64,000 bases of DNA from Actinoplanes nipponensis (GCF_016862275.1 NZ_BOMQ01000032.1:33115-97114); one strand, 5' to 3'. Shown: positions 16,444 through 28,383, counted from the first letter of the stretch. Numbers and translations: made by a program. Notes: generated from the sequence alone by a model not told the origin.

Positions 16444-17649
16444 GTGCGCATCACGTCCGCCCTAGTCGACCCGGCACTGCTGGACCTGCCGTGGCACGTG
16501 CCGCTCGAGGAGTGGCCGGCCGAGCACCTGGTCGCGCTGCCGCAGGGCATCTCGCGGCACATCGTCCGGTTCGTCAAGCTCAACGACACCGTCTACGCCC
16601 TCAAGGAGACCCGGGAACGGATCGCCGAGAAGGAGTACGACCTGCTCCGCGCGCTGGAACGGATCGACTTCCCGGCGGTCGAGGCGGTCGCCATCGTCAA
16701 CGACCGCCAGGACGACGAGGGCGAGCCGCTGGAATCGGTGCTGATCACCCGGCACCTGCAGTTCTCGCTGCCGTACCGGGCGCTGTTCTCCCACACGCTG
16801 CGGCCCGAGACGATGAACAGGCTGCTCGACGCGCTCGCCGCGCTGATCGTCCGGATGCACCTGACCGGCTTCTCGTGGGGCGACTGCTCGCTGTCCAACA
16901 CGCTGTTCCGGCGGGACGCGGGCGCCTTCGCGGCGTACCTGGTCGACGCCGAGACGGGCAACCTCTACCCGAAACTGTCCGAGGGCCAGCGCAGCGAGGA
17001 CATCGAGATCCTGCGGCTGAACATCTTCGGCGAGTGCCTCGACCTGGAGGCCGCCGAGCTGCTGCACGAGGCGATCGACCCGGAGGCCGTGGTCGACGAC
17101 ATCGTGGCCCGCTACGAGCGGCTGTGGCACGAGGTCACGTACGAGCAGGAGGTGTCCCGCGACGCCCGGCACGACATCGAGGGCCGCATCCGCCGGCTCA
17201 ACGAGCTGGGCTTCGACGTCGCCGAGGTGGACATGTCCACGGTGGACGGCGGCTACCGGGTGCGCCCCAAGGTGGTCGACGCGGGCTACCACACCCGCCG
17301 GCTGCTGCGCCTGACCGGCCTGGACGCCGAGGAGAACCAGGCCCGGCAGCTGCTCAACGACCTGGACGCGTACCGGGCCGAGTCGGACCTGATCGACGAG
17401 CAGCAGGCCGCGCACCGCTGGCTGACCGAGGTCTTCGAGCCGGTGGTCCGGGCGGTGCCGGCCCACCTGCGCCGCAAGCTGGAGCCCCAGGAGATCTTCT
17501 CCCAGATCATCCAGCACAAGTGGCTGCTCTCCGAGCGGGCCGGTCGCGACGTCGGCATGGCGCCGGCCGTGCAGTCGTATCTGACCGACGTGCTCGCCCA
17601 CAAGCCGGACGAGCAGGCGGTGCTGGGCGTCGAGGTCAGCGCGCTCTGA
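16444..17649 (+). CDS. DUF4032 domain protein with kinase-like fold
   Basis: A 401-residue cytoplasmic protein. The N-terminal ~200 residues resemble lipopolysaccharide-kinase/RIO-type kinases: a Lys-containing strand (YALKETRERIAEKEYDLL), a catalytic-loop-like MHLTGFSWGDCSLSNTLF and a metal-loop-like YLVDAETG. The rest matches DUF4032, a family conserved in actinobacteria and without a settled function. GTG 16444 is the first start at which the conserved region begins. It is monocistronic and divergent from the protease gene. Confidence 0.8.
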   Translation: MRITSALVDPALLDLPWHVPLEEWPAEHLVALPQGISRHIVRFVKLNDTVYALKETRERIAEKEYDLLRALERIDFPAVEAVAIVNDRQDDEGEPLESVLITRHLQFSLPYRALFSHTLRPETMNRLLDALAALIVRMHLTGFSWGDCSLSNTLFRRDAGAFAAYLVDAETGNLYPKLSEGQRSEDIEILRLNIFGECLDLEAAELLHEAIDPEAVVDDIVARYERLWHEVTYEQEVSRDARHDIEGRIRRLNELGFDVAEVDMSTVDGGYRVRPKVVDAGYHTRRLLRLTGLDAEENQARQLLNDLDAYRAESDLIDEQQAAHRWLTEVFEPVVRAVPAHLRRKLEPQEIFSQIIQHKWLLSERAGRDVGMAPAVQSYLTDVLAHKPDEQAVLGVEVSAL

Positions 17650-17674
17650 CCGCGTTCCGCGGCGGCCACGGTCC

Positions 17675-19453
17675 TCAGTGGTCGTCCAGCAGCATCGGCT
17701 CGGCCGGCGGCGTCGCCTGCTCGACCAGCGCGCGCAGCCCGGCGCGGCGGGCCACGATCATCACCCGGTCCCCGGCGGTCAGCACCCGCCGCGCATCCGG
17801 GGTCCAGTCCACCCACTCCTTGCCGGCCGCGGCCAGGCCGATCACCCGTACGCTCAGCGGCCGGTCGGCCCGGCTCAGCGGCCCGCCGTCCAGCGGTGAG
17901 CCGGCGTGGACCTGCACGCTCGCCACCAGCAGGGCGTGCCGGTCGACCGGGATCGTGGCGAGCACGTCGCGGTCCAGCATCGCCGCCGCGAACGCGGGCG
18001 CGGCCAGCCGCGACACGCTGCGCGAGATGTCGATGCTGAAGGCGGTCTGCACCCGCCGGGCGAAGTCGTCGTCGAACAGCCGCAAAACCACCCGCAGGTC
18101 CGGGCGGACCGCCCGCGCGTTCAGCGCCGCCTGCAGGTTGGTGACGTCGTCGGTGGAGAGCACCACCAGCGCCTTGCTGGTGCCGATGGAGGCCGCCCGC
18201 AGCGTTTCCTCCCGGGCGGCGTCCCCGACGATGAACGGCACGCCCAGCTGCTCGGCGATCTTGGCGCCACGGGCGTCGGCGGCCCGGTCGATGGCGACCA
18301 CCTGGAGCCCCAGGTCGACGAGCTGGCGCAGTACCCGGGTGCCGACGTTGCCGAGCCCCACCACCACGATGTGGTCCTCGTAGTCCGCCGTGGCGGTGCC
18401 GCGGGACAGCGCCAGCCGGGCGTTCACCATGCCCTCGACCACGGCCGCCGTGATCAGCGGCAGCAGCGCGAGCCCGGCGATCGTGAGCACGAGCTGTGCG
18501 GCCTGCGCTACGCCGTTGCGGTTGATCTCCACATCGGACGATCCCACGGCGGTCAGCAGCGTCACGTAGATGGACTTCCAGAACCCGTTCACGGGGTCGG
18601 CGTGCACCAGCACCGCCCCCGACACCACGGTGACGATCAACGTGGCCAGGACGGCGATGCCGAGCTTGCGGCTCAGCGCGGCCCGGACCGCCCGGCCCAG
18701 CACCCGCAGCGGGCGCCGGCGCCGGCGGGCCCGGACCAGCCGCTGGGCGGCCACCGCCTGCCCGGCGGGCCGCCCGGTCGCCTCGGCCAGCACCAGGTCG
18801 GCGGGCCGCCGCAGCTCCGGCGCCGGCTCGGCCGGCAGCACATCGACCCGGCCGGCGCCGTCCGCGGCGGTCAGCGCGCAGACCACGTGCTCGGGGCGTA
18901 CGTCGGCCCGGCGGGCCAGGTACAGCGTGCGGCCGGCCAGGCGGACGTGGGTCGGCGCGACCTCGCCCAGTGAGGCGGCGACGAAGGCCGGGGCGGCCAT
19001 CGCCGCGTCGGAGAGCACCGCGCAGTCGGCGAACAGGCGGCGCACGCCGTAGCCCAGGCCCGTGTTGAACATCCGGATGACCAGCCGCAGGTCCGGCTCC
19101 ACGGCCTGGGCGCAGAGCGCCGCGTGCAGGTTGACCACGTCGTCGGGCATCACCAGGGCCAGCGCCGCCGCGCCGGTCAGCCCGGCCGCGCGGAACGCGC
19201 GCTCGTCCAGGCGGTCGGCCCGGATCACCCGGACGCCGCGCAGGGTGGCCAGATCCGGTACGTCGGCCCGCAACCGCGCCGGCACGATCACCGTGAGCCG
19301 GATCCGGTGACCGGCGTTGGCCAGCTCCTCCGCGACGGTGTAGACGAGCGGATCGGCGCCGCAGATCACGAAGTGCGGGCGGGCGTCGCCGGTACGCCGC
19401 AGCCGCGAGACCAGCGACCGGCCGGGTGGTTCACGGACGGGTTCGACGGCCAT
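17675..19453 (-). CDS. RCK-pore-RCK ion-channel-like protein with double TrkA-N domains
   Basis: A 592-residue protein. The first TrkA-N/RCK Rossmann domain spans ~25-240 (FVICGADPLVYTVAEELANAGH). A membrane module follows at about 263-345: TM1 LGIAVLATLIVTVVSGAVLV, a re-entrant segment KSIYVTLLTAVGSSD, then TM2. A second RCK domain (IVVVGLGNVGTRVLRQLVDLG) and an RCK_C end complete it. The pore sequence TAVGSSD stands where K+ channels have TVGYGD, so selectivity may differ. ATG 19453 lies six bases after TACGAT, a leaderless promoter layout. Ion transport gated by nucleotide or ion binding to RCK is the expected role. Confidence 0.82.
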   Translation of the reverse strand: MAVEPVREPPGRSLVSRLRRTGDARPHFVICGADPLVYTVAEELANAGHRIRLTVIVPARLRADVPDLATLRGVRVIRADRLDERAFRAAGLTGAAALALVMPDDVVNLHAALCAQAVEPDLRLVIRMFNTGLGYGVRRLFADCAVLSDAAMAAPAFVAASLGEVAPTHVRLAGRTLYLARRADVRPEHVVCALTAADGAGRVDVLPAEPAPELRRPADLVLAEATGRPAGQAVAAQRLVRARRRRRPLRVLGRAVRAALSRKLGIAVLATLIVTVVSGAVLVHADPVNGFWKSIYVTLLTAVGSSDVEINRNGVAQAAQLVLTIAGLALLPLITAAVVEGMVNARLALSRGTATADYEDHIVVVGLGNVGTRVLRQLVDLGLQVVAIDRAADARGAKIAEQLGVPFIVGDAAREETLRAASIGTSKALVVLSTDDVTNLQAALNARAVRPDLRVVLRLFDDDFARRVQTAFSIDISRSVSRLAAPAFAAAMLDRDVLATIPVDRHALLVASVQVHAGSPLDGGPLSRADRPLSVRVIGLAAAGKEWVDWTPDARRVLTAGDRVMIVARRAGLRALVEQATPPAEPMLLDDH

Positions 19454-19572
19454 GGCCGCATCGTAGCCAGCCGATCACCGCCGCCCCGCCCGGTCGCGCC
19501 CCGAACCCTCCCCGCGGAAGGCTCGTTGCCCTTGCCGACTGTTCTGTCCGCATTCCTGCTGGAGGATTTTCG

Positions 19573-20118
19573 ATGCGCAAGTGGTTCTACGCCGGGGCAG
19601 TGGCCGGCGGTCTCCTGCTGCTCGGCGCGGCGCCCGCGCACGCCGACGGGGTCCCGGCGCCGGCCGGCGGCCTCCTCGGGTCCCTGGACGGCGAGCCGGG
19701 CAGCGGCCTGACCAGCCTCGTCCCGGCCAATCTGCTCGGCGGCGGCCTGATCGGTGGCGGCCCCACCGCCGACGGCCGCACGGCACCGGCCTCGGCACGC
19801 CAGGAGTCGGCGCTGTTCGACGGCGGCGTGCCGCTGCTCGGCGGCCTCGGCGGGCTGCTGCCGGCGAACGAATCGCCGCGCACGCTGCCCGGGGCCGGCT
19901 ACGACACCCTCTCCGGCCTGCCCGCCGGCGGCACACCGGTCGACCCGACCCTGGTGGACCCCGCCCCGACGGATTCAGCCGGCGCCGCGGCGGCGAACCA
20001 GCCGGTCGACGACCCGCGGCTGCACGAGGAGCCGATCGACGACGAGGCCGGGGGCCGGAAGCGGACCTTCTCCGCCGGTGGCCGGCCGATCGCCGGCGAG
20101 GACCGGGACTTCCGCTAG
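19573..20118 (+). CDS. Small secreted protein, function unknown
   Basis: A 181-residue protein with a classical signal peptide (MRKWFYAGAVAGGLLLLGAAPAHA, cut after AHA). The mature part is rich in Gly, Pro, Leu and Ala and looks unstructured, with repeated LLGG and GGLLP motifs and an acidic, basic-ended C-terminus. ATG 19573 has a strong GGAGG site; upstream in-frame codons lack a signal. No cell-wall anchor or recognised domain is visible. It may be a wall-associated or chaplin-like surface protein, but no chaplin signature is present. Confidence 0.7.
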   Translation: MRKWFYAGAVAGGLLLLGAAPAHADGVPAPAGGLLGSLDGEPGSGLTSLVPANLLGGGLIGGGPTADGRTAPASARQESALFDGGVPLLGGLGGLLPANESPRTLPGAGYDTLSGLPAGGTPVDPTLVDPAPTDSAGAAAANQPVDDPRLHEEPIDDEAGGRKRTFSAGGRPIAGEDRDFR

Positions 20119-20182
20119 TCCGGCGCCGCCCGGGCGGCGTCGCCGCGGCGCGGCCCGGGACGCCATGGCGGAGGATCACCGC

Positions 20183-20653
20183 ATGCAGACCTTTCTCCCC
20201 TACCCGGACTTCCGGGCGAGCGCCCGGGCGCTGGATCAGAAGCGGCTCGGCAAACAGCGGGTGGAGACGGTCCAGGTGCTGCGCGGCCTGACGGTGCCCA
20301 CCTACGGCTGGCGGCACCATCCGGCGGTGAAGATGTGGATCGGCTACGAGGAGGCCCTCGTCCGCTACGGCCTCGACATGTGCGAGGTGTGGGTGGCCGC
20401 CGGCCGGGCCGACACGACCGCCGCCACGATGCGCGCCGATGTCGCCGCCGCCCGGGGCCTCACCGTGATCCGCGACCAGGCCGAGCTGGCGGCGGCCGGC
20501 GAGCTGCCGCCGTGGCTGGGCGACGAGGCGCTGCACCGGAGCCACCGCTCGGCCCTGTTCCGCAAGGACCCGGAGTTCTACCGGCCGCTGTTCGGGGCGG
20601 TGCCGGACGACCTGCCGTACGTGTGGCCGCCCTCGGACCGCCCGGTCCGGTGA
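20183..20653 (+). CDS. MSMEG_6728/pyrimidine-dimer-glycosylase-related protein
   Basis: A 156-residue protein beginning MQTFLPYPDFRASARALDQKRLGKQRVE, the hallmark of the small family named after MSMEG_6728, which is related to T4 pyrimidine-dimer DNA glycosylase (Pyr_excise). The conserved RLGKQR and HHPAVKMW segments are present. The C-terminal half contains WLGDEALHRSHRSALFRKDP. ATG 20183 has GGAGG nine bases upstream. DNA-repair activity is unproven for this subfamily. It ends three bases before the convergent GNAT gene. Confidence 0.75.
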   Translation: MQTFLPYPDFRASARALDQKRLGKQRVETVQVLRGLTVPTYGWRHHPAVKMWIGYEEALVRYGLDMCEVWVAAGRADTTAATMRADVAAARGLTVIRDQAELAAAGELPPWLGDEALHRSHRSALFRKDPEFYRPLFGAVPDDLPYVWPPSDRPVR

Positions 20654-20656
20654 CCG

Positions 20657-21085
20657 TCACGACGGCTGCTCGCCCCCGGCCAGATCCCAGTTGAGCAGCA
20701 GGAAAGGCGTCTCCTCGGTGGCCCCGGCCCGGCGGTACGTGGCCTGCGCGGCCTCGTTGTCGACCTCGGTGGCCACCCACATGCCGTAGCAGCCGCGCTC
20801 CCGGGCGATCACGGCCAGCGCGCGCACGAGCGCCGTCCCCACACCCTGCAACCGGGCCACGGGCGCGACGCCGAGCTCGTAGACGAACATCTCCGTACCC
20901 TTGTCCGGGTGGGTCATCTCCACGCCGGAGACCATGCCGACCGCCCGGTCGCCGAGATAGGCGAAGAGCAGATGGTGGTCCGGCCGGGTGAGGAACCGCT
21001 CGGTCGCGTCCGCCAGCGGCGGCGCGTCGAAGAGATCAGCGGCGAGGTGTACGGCCGCGGCGTCCACGACCCGCTCGATGCGCAT
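20657..21085 (-). CDS. GNAT-family N-acetyltransferase
   Basis: A 142-residue GNAT protein with the acetyl-CoA loop VAPVARLQGVGTALVRAL (motif A, Q/R-x-x-G-x-G) and the following helix. The C-terminal part (MWVATEVDNEAAQATYRRAG) is typical of N-acyltransferases such as AAC(3)-I-like enzymes. The start lies six bases after TAGGGT (21092-21097, minus strand), so the transcript is probably leaderless and begins only a few bases from the 3' end of the tRNA gene. The substrate is unknown. Confidence 0.8.
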   Translation of the reverse strand: MRIERVVDAAAVHLAADLFDAPPLADATERFLTRPDHHLLFAYLGDRAVGMVSGVEMTHPDKGTEMFVYELGVAPVARLQGVGTALVRALAVIARERGCYGMWVATEVDNEAAQATYRRAGATEETPFLLLNWDLAGGEQPS

Positions 21086-21104
21086 GGCGTCACCCTAGGG
21101 CGAA

Positions 21105-21181
21105 TGGAGCCCCCGGTCGGAATCGAACCGACGACATCCTGTTTACAAGACAGGTGCTCTGGCCAACTGAGCTACAGGGGC
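21105..21181 (-). tRNA. tRNA-Thr (anticodon TGT), CCA encoded
   Basis: The minus strand folds into a full cloverleaf. Acceptor GCCCCTG pairs with CGGGGGC; D arm GCTC/GAGC; anticodon stem CCTGT/ACAGG around loop CTTGTAA (anticodon TGT); T arm GTCGG/CCGAC with TTCGATT. The discriminator is T and CCA is encoded (21105-21107). It reads ACA and wobble Thr codons. Confidence 0.95.
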
Positions 21182-21243
21182 GCGGGAATCAGCATACCGG
21201 TTGCCCCCTGACAGGCCGAAACGCCCTTTAGCGGGCGCTCGCC

Positions 21244-21295
21244 TTGGCAGTACGGGAAAAACCATTTACGGTGACGGCGTGTGGCTCACCACACG
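21244..21295 (+). promoter_or_regulatory. Promoter and operator candidate for the MsiK/UgpC-like ATPase
   Basis: TTGGCA (21244-21249), a 17-nt spacer and TACGGT (21267-21272) make a near-consensus housekeeping promoter. CGTGTGG-CTCA-CCACACG, a perfect 7-bp inverted repeat at 21278-21295, covers the expected transcription start and is a likely repressor site. Confidence 0.6.
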
Positions 21296-21354
21296 GTTCC
21301 TCCCACTCGGATCGTCCGGCACGTTCCTGCCGGTGGAAAGGAAGTCGGTTCACC

Positions 21355-22437
<1,083 letters not shown>

Positions 22438-22466
22438 GCCGGGTAGGCAGCTGAACAGGCTCGACG

Positions 22467-22497
22467 GCCGGGCGGTTCCCTTCGGGGGCCGCCCGGC
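22467..22497. terminator. Bidirectional terminator hairpin
   Basis: GCCGGGCGG pairs with CCGCCCGGC, extended by wobble and G-C pairs around a TTC-type loop. It lies between the convergent ATPase and Hsp70-like genes. Confidence 0.8.
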
Positions 22498-22502
22498 TCC
22501 CG

Positions 22503-25500
22503 TTATCCGGCGAACCGCTGGATGAGGAAGTCCTCGTCGGCGACGCAGGCCACGTGACTGGTGTCCCAGGCGCAGCTCGCGGACCGCACCCCGGCCAGCG
22601 CGCCGAGCGGCACCGCGTCGTCGCCGACGTGCTCGCCGGCCAGCGCCGGGTCGTCCGCCGTGGTCGACAGCGGCTTGGAGAACTGCAGCGTGTTGCCGGC
22701 GTCGAGCCGGGCGACGACGCCGGGCCGGGTCCAGGCGACGCGGCCTTCGCCGTCCAGCAGGCTCACCTGGGCCGGCGCGGTGTTCCGCCGGACGAGAACG
22801 GCCTCACCCACCGCGACGATGTCGTCGGCGTCGGCCACGGCGCGGCGCCACACGACCCCGCCCTTCGCCGCGTCCACGGCCACGACCTGCGCGGTGGCGG
22901 TCTCGTAGCCGGTGGTCTCGACGAGACAGATCCGGTCCTTCCCGCACGGCGTCAGGTGGTCGAGCCGGGCGTTGCCGGTGGCCGGCGTGTAGAGCACGGT
23001 GGGGCCGAGCTTCTCCAGGTCGTACGCGAAGAGCCGGTGGGCGTCGCGGGACTCGGCCACGAACAGCCGGCCGTTGTGCGCGACCATCTTGTCGTCGGTC
23101 TGGGCCACGCCGGGCCGGGGACCCGCCACCACGTCACCGGACTCCGCGTCGATGACCCGGGCCGACTCGTCGGCGCCGACCTGCACGATCCGCTGGTCGT
23201 CGTCCAGCCGGTCGGCGAACGGCACGCCGCCGGGGGTGGCCGGGCCGGCGACGTCCTCCTCGGTGGTCACGGCGACGACCGCGGTGGTGGTCAGGTCGTA
23301 CGTGCTCTTGGGGTTCTTCAGCTCCCAGCTGCCCCGGCCCTTGGCGCCGATCTCGAGCCCGACCAGGCGGCCCTCCTTGCTGTCGGAGAGCACCACCCTG
23401 CCGCCGGCGAAGGTCAGGCCGTCGTCCCGCGCGATCGTGCGCTCCCAGAGCTTGTGGCCGTTACCGGGATCGAGCAGCACCATCCGGCGCATGCTGGTGC
23501 CGGAGTCGGTGGCGGTGATCGCGACGACCGCGTCCGGCAGCGCGAGGAAGAACTCCCAGCGGCTCGCGGTGCCGGCCTCGGTGCTGCTCCACAGGGTCTT
23601 GCCGGTGTCGGTGGCCGCCGCGACGACCCCGAGCGTGCCGTTGTCGTCCGCGCCCGCGAAGTAGGCCCGGCCGTCCCGCAGCGCGGTGGCGTTGAAGGCC
23701 GACGTGACCGGCACGGCCGGCTTGATCCGGTGCAGCTCGGCCAGCGGCCGGTAGTCCAGCCCCGGGTACCGCGGCCAGACCAGCGCGACCACGGTCGCGG
23801 CGATCCCCAGCACGACGACCGTCGCGGCCGCGACGATCCAGAGACCCTTGCGCCGGTACGCCGGAAGCACGGCGCGCGCCGCCGGTTCGCCGGACGGCGC
23901 GGGATCGGGATGCGTCGAGGCCAGCCACGACTCGGCCCCGGACGGCGCCGGACCGGCCGACACCGGGCTCGCCGACCCGGGGGCGCCGGACACCGGGTGC
24001 AGCATCGGGCCACCGCCCACGTTGCCGAAGGCGGCGGCCTCGCCGGTGGCCCACGGGTCGACGGGCTCGGCGTAGTGCGGCTCCGCACCACCCTGCGGCC
24101 CGGCGGTGTGCTGCCCGGGGGCCTGATGCCCGGGGGCCTGCTGCCCGGGGGCCTGCGATGGACCGGCAGAAGGTGGGGCGGCAGGCGATGGGGCGGCCGG
24201 AGGCGCCCCCGTCACGCTCGAAGCCGAAGCCCGCTGCGGGAGATCGGGGAACGCAGCAGGCTCGCCCGCTGCCACGTCCGTTTCCGTGACGGCGACGGCC
24301 GGGGGGCCGATGGCCTCGGTGGCGAGCAGCGGAGCCGCCGCGGCCGTGGGCCGGTCCAAGCCGGCCCCTTCCCGGCCGGCGGGCTCGGCCGCAGCCGCGA
24401 CCAACCGGCCGACGGGGCCGCCGGCAGCGGGAACCGACCGGCCGACGGCATCGCCGGCAGCCGCGACCGGCCGGCCGGCGGTTCCGGCGCTCTCCGCATC
24501 CGGCCGGTCGCCGGCCGAGACGGCGGCGGCGTCCCGATCCACGGAGGCCGGAGCACCGTCCGGGACCGGGTGGGCCATCGTGTCGGTCGGCGGGGGCACC
24601 GCGGCCGGGCGCATCGGCTCGGCCGGCGTCACCGCGTTGTCGCCCGGCGCCGGGGCGGCCACGATGATCGCGCCCTCCGCCACCGGCAGCTCCGGCTGCT
24701 CCAGCACGGTCGGCGCGATGCCCAGCTCGCCGTGCAGCAGCCGGGCCACCTGCGGCACCCGCGACGAGCCACCGACCAGGAACAACCCGGCCAGTTCGGT
24801 CGGCGCCACCCCGGCCGCGCCGATCACCGCGGCGGCCTCGGCCACCCCGCGGCGCAGCAGCGGACCCGCCACCGCCTCGAACTCGTCGCGGGTCAGGTGC
24901 GCCGCGTGCTCCACGCCCGGGATCGGGACCGGCGCCAGCGCCGTACGCGACAGCATCTCCTTGGCCCCGCGGACGTCCTCCCAGAACTGCCGCCGGGCCC
25001 GCCACTGGGCCAGCGTCACCGGCTCGGTCAGCGCCGCCCACGCGGCCGGCTCGCCGCGGGACAGCTCGGCCCCCAGGTGCTCGACCAGCGCCGCGTCCAG
25101 GTCCAGGCCGCCGAGGTCGTCGACGCCGCCGGACGCCGCCACCGTGAACCGGGGCAGCCCGTCCGGGGTCACCCCCGCGTTGCGGACCACGGCGATGTCC
25201 AGCGTGCCGCCGCCGAAGTCGAAGACCGCCAGCGCCGACCCGACCGGCACCGGGCGGCGCAGCACGTCGGCGAAGTAGCGCGCCGCGGCGACCGGCTCGG
25301 GCACCAGCGCCGTGGCCGGGGGCCAGCCGGCCCGGGCCAGCGCGGTGGTCAGGACCTCCCGGCGCCGCGCGCCCCAGGCCGCCGGGTAGGTCAGCACGGC
25401 CGGCGGCAGGAAGCCCGCGGCCGCCACGGCCTCCCGGGCCACCGCCCCGAGCAATGCGGCCAGCAGGTCGGCCGTCGGCACGTCGGCCCCGCCGAGCAGC

Positions 25501-25754
25501 ACCGTCTCGGCGTCCACGTGGCGTTTCGGGTGCGGCTCCAGCCGGCCCGGCTCGGCCTGACCGAGCCGGACCGCGTCCCGGCCGACGTGCAGCCGGCCGG
25601 TGGTGTCCAGGTAGACCGCGGAGGGCAGCAGCGGCTGGCCGTCGAAGAGCAGCGGCCGGGTGCGGCCGTCGGGCCGGCGCAGCATCGCCACCGTGTGCGA
25701 GGTGCCGAGATCCACGCCGAGCAGCCAGCCGTCGCGCGCCAAGCCGTCGGTCAT
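22503..25754 (-). CDS. Hsp70-like ATPase fused through a membrane helix to a PQQ-type beta-propeller
   Basis: A 1083-residue protein. Residues ~10-380 are an Hsp70/actin-fold ATPase: phosphate-1 loop GVDLGTSHT, phosphate-2 loop FDFGGGTLDIAV and adenosine loop FLVGGSSRVP. The peptide-binding domain of DnaK is missing. A ~230-residue Pro/Ala/Gly linker follows, then one membrane helix near 635-660 (WIVAAATVVVLGIAATVVALVW). The ~420-residue remainder looks like an extracytoplasmic PQQ-like propeller with repeated W/G strands. ATG 25754 follows GGAGGAGC. The role is unknown; it could transmit an external state to a cytoplasmic ATPase switch. Confidence 0.8.
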   Translation of the reverse strand: MTDGLARDGWLLGVDLGTSHTVAMLRRPDGRTRPLLFDGQPLLPSAVYLDTTGRLHVGRDAVRLGQAEPGRLEPHPKRHVDAETVLLGGADVPTADLLAALLGAVAREAVAAAGFLPPAVLTYPAAWGARRREVLTTALARAGWPPATALVPEPVAAARYFADVLRRPVPVGSALAVFDFGGGTLDIAVVRNAGVTPDGLPRFTVAASGGVDDLGGLDLDAALVEHLGAELSRGEPAAWAALTEPVTLAQWRARRQFWEDVRGAKEMLSRTALAPVPIPGVEHAAHLTRDEFEAVAGPLLRRGVAEAAAVIGAAGVAPTELAGLFLVGGSSRVPQVARLLHGELGIAPTVLEQPELPVAEGAIIVAAPAPGDNAVTPAEPMRPAAVPPPTDTMAHPVPDGAPASVDRDAAAVSAGDRPDAESAGTAGRPVAAAGDAVGRSVPAAGGPVGRLVAAAAEPAGREGAGLDRPTAAAAPLLATEAIGPPAVAVTETDVAAGEPAAFPDLPQRASASSVTGAPPAAPSPAAPPSAGPSQAPGQQAPGHQAPGQHTAGPQGGAEPHYAEPVDPWATGEAAAFGNVGGGPMLHPVSGAPGSASPVSAGPAPSGAESWLASTHPDPAPSGEPAARAVLPAYRRKGLWIVAAATVVVLGIAATVVALVWPRYPGLDYRPLAELHRIKPAVPVTSAFNATALRDGRAYFAGADDNGTLGVVAAATDTGKTLWSSTEAGTASRWEFFLALPDAVVAITATDSGTSMRRMVLLDPGNGHKLWERTIARDDGLTFAGGRVVLSDSKEGRLVGLEIGAKGRGSWELKNPKSTYDLTTTAVVAVTTEEDVAGPATPGGVPFADRLDDDQRIVQVGADESARVIDAESGDVVAGPRPGVAQTDDKMVAHNGRLFVAESRDAHRLFAYDLEKLGPTVLYTPATGNARLDHLTPCGKDRICLVETTGYETATAQVVAVDAAKGGVVWRRAVADADDIVAVGEAVLVRRNTAPAQVSLLDGEGRVAWTRPGVVARLDAGNTLQFSKPLSTTADDPALAGEHVGDDAVPLGALAGVRSASCAWDTSHVACVADEDFLIQRFAG

Positions 25755-25810
25755 GCCCTGCTCCTCCGCGCCACGGTCCACCGGGCCGTCACGTTACAGG
25801 CCGGGCCCGG

Positions 25811-26937
25811 CTACCCGTAGATGCGGCGGCGGGACACTTCCGCCAGGGTGACCGCGGCGGCGACGCTGGCGTTCAGCGACTCCACCTCGGACATCATCGG
25901 GATGCTGACCCGCAGGTCGCAGGTCTCGCCGACCAGGCGGGACAGCCCGCGACCCTCGGAGCCGACGACCACCAGCAGCGGGCCCACGGCCGCCTCGAGC
26001 TGGTAGAGGTCGGTCTCGCCGTCCGCGTCCAGGCCGATCGCGGTGAAACCGGCCTGCTGGGCGGCCTTGATCGCCCGGGTCAGGTTGACCACCTGCGACA
26101 CCGGCACCCGCGCGGCCGCGCCGGCGCTGGTGCGCCACGCGGTCGCCGTGATGCCGGCCGCCCGGCGCTCGGTCATGAAGACGCCGTGCGCGCCGAACGC
26201 GGCCACCGAGCGGATCACCGCGCCCAGGTTGCGCGGGTCGGTCACCCCGTCGAGGGCCACCAGCAGCGGCGCGGTCTGCTCCATCGCCGCGGCCAGCAGG
26301 TCCTCGAAGTTCTCGTACGCGAACGGGGGCACCTGCAGGCCCACGCCCTGGTGCAGGACGCCGCCGGTCATCCGGTCGAGCTCGAGCCGGCTGATCTCCA
26401 GGATCGGGATGCCCCGGTCGCCGGCCGTGCGGACGATCTCGGTGACCCGGTCGTCGATGTCGATGCCCTGGGCGACGTACAGGGCCGTCGCGGGGATCGA
26501 CGCGCGCAGCGCCTCGGTCACCGGGTTGCGGCCGAGCAGCAGCTCCGGACCCTCCCGGGTCGGGTTGGACTTGCGCCCGGGGGCGACCCGGGGACCGGTG
26601 CGACCCTGCGCCCGGGCGCCGCGCTGCTGCGCCGGCCGGCCGGTGGTGCCCCGGCCGCCGCCGCGACCCCAGGTGGTGTCCTTGGTGCCCGGGATGCCGA
26701 CCTTGGGCGCCCGGCCCTCGGCGGCCGCCGCGCGGCGTTCCTTCTCCTGCTTGCGGGCGGTCTTGTCGGGCAGCTTCTCGGTGCCGGAGTAGCCCTTGTG
26801 CCAGGGCCGCTCGTCGGCGGGCAGGGTCTTGCCGCGGCCCTTGAGGCCCGAGCTCGAACGGTTCTTGCCGCCGGAGCCGGCGGTCGCGCCCTTCTTGGCC
26901 GTGACGCGCTTGCTCACATTGAACGAATTACCCGGCA

Positions 26938-26938
<1 letters not shown>
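25811..26938 (-). CDS. rlmB: 23S rRNA (guanosine-2'-O)-methyltransferase, RlmB-type SpoU enzyme
   Basis: A 375-residue protein. The N-terminal ~130 residues are a basic, low-complexity tail ([12 protein letters not shown]..., [11 protein letters not shown]) likely to bind RNA. Then comes the SpoU substrate-binding domain ([15 protein letters not shown]) and the trefoil-knot methyltransferase: [21 protein letters not shown] (motif 1), [10 protein letters not shown] (motif 2) and [18 protein letters not shown] (motif 3). It methylates a guanosine of 23S rRNA using SAM. Its ATG overlaps the cysS stop by one base (TGATG), so the two are co-transcribed, a pairing common in actinobacteria. Confidence 0.93.
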
Positions 26939-28353
<1,415 letters not shown>

Positions 28354-28383
28354 CGTACAAGGGTACCGACCTCCGCCAGCCGG

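Noticed and set aside
21105..21181. tRNA-Thr as an integration (attachment) site for a mobile element
   Set aside because: No integrase, no repeated tRNA 3' end nearby and no change in gene style on either side.
22554..25820. A 1088-codon open frame on the plus strand opposite the Hsp70-like gene
   Set aside because: The translation is Gly/Arg/His-rich low-complexity sequence with no domain, as expected antisense to a GC-rich gene.
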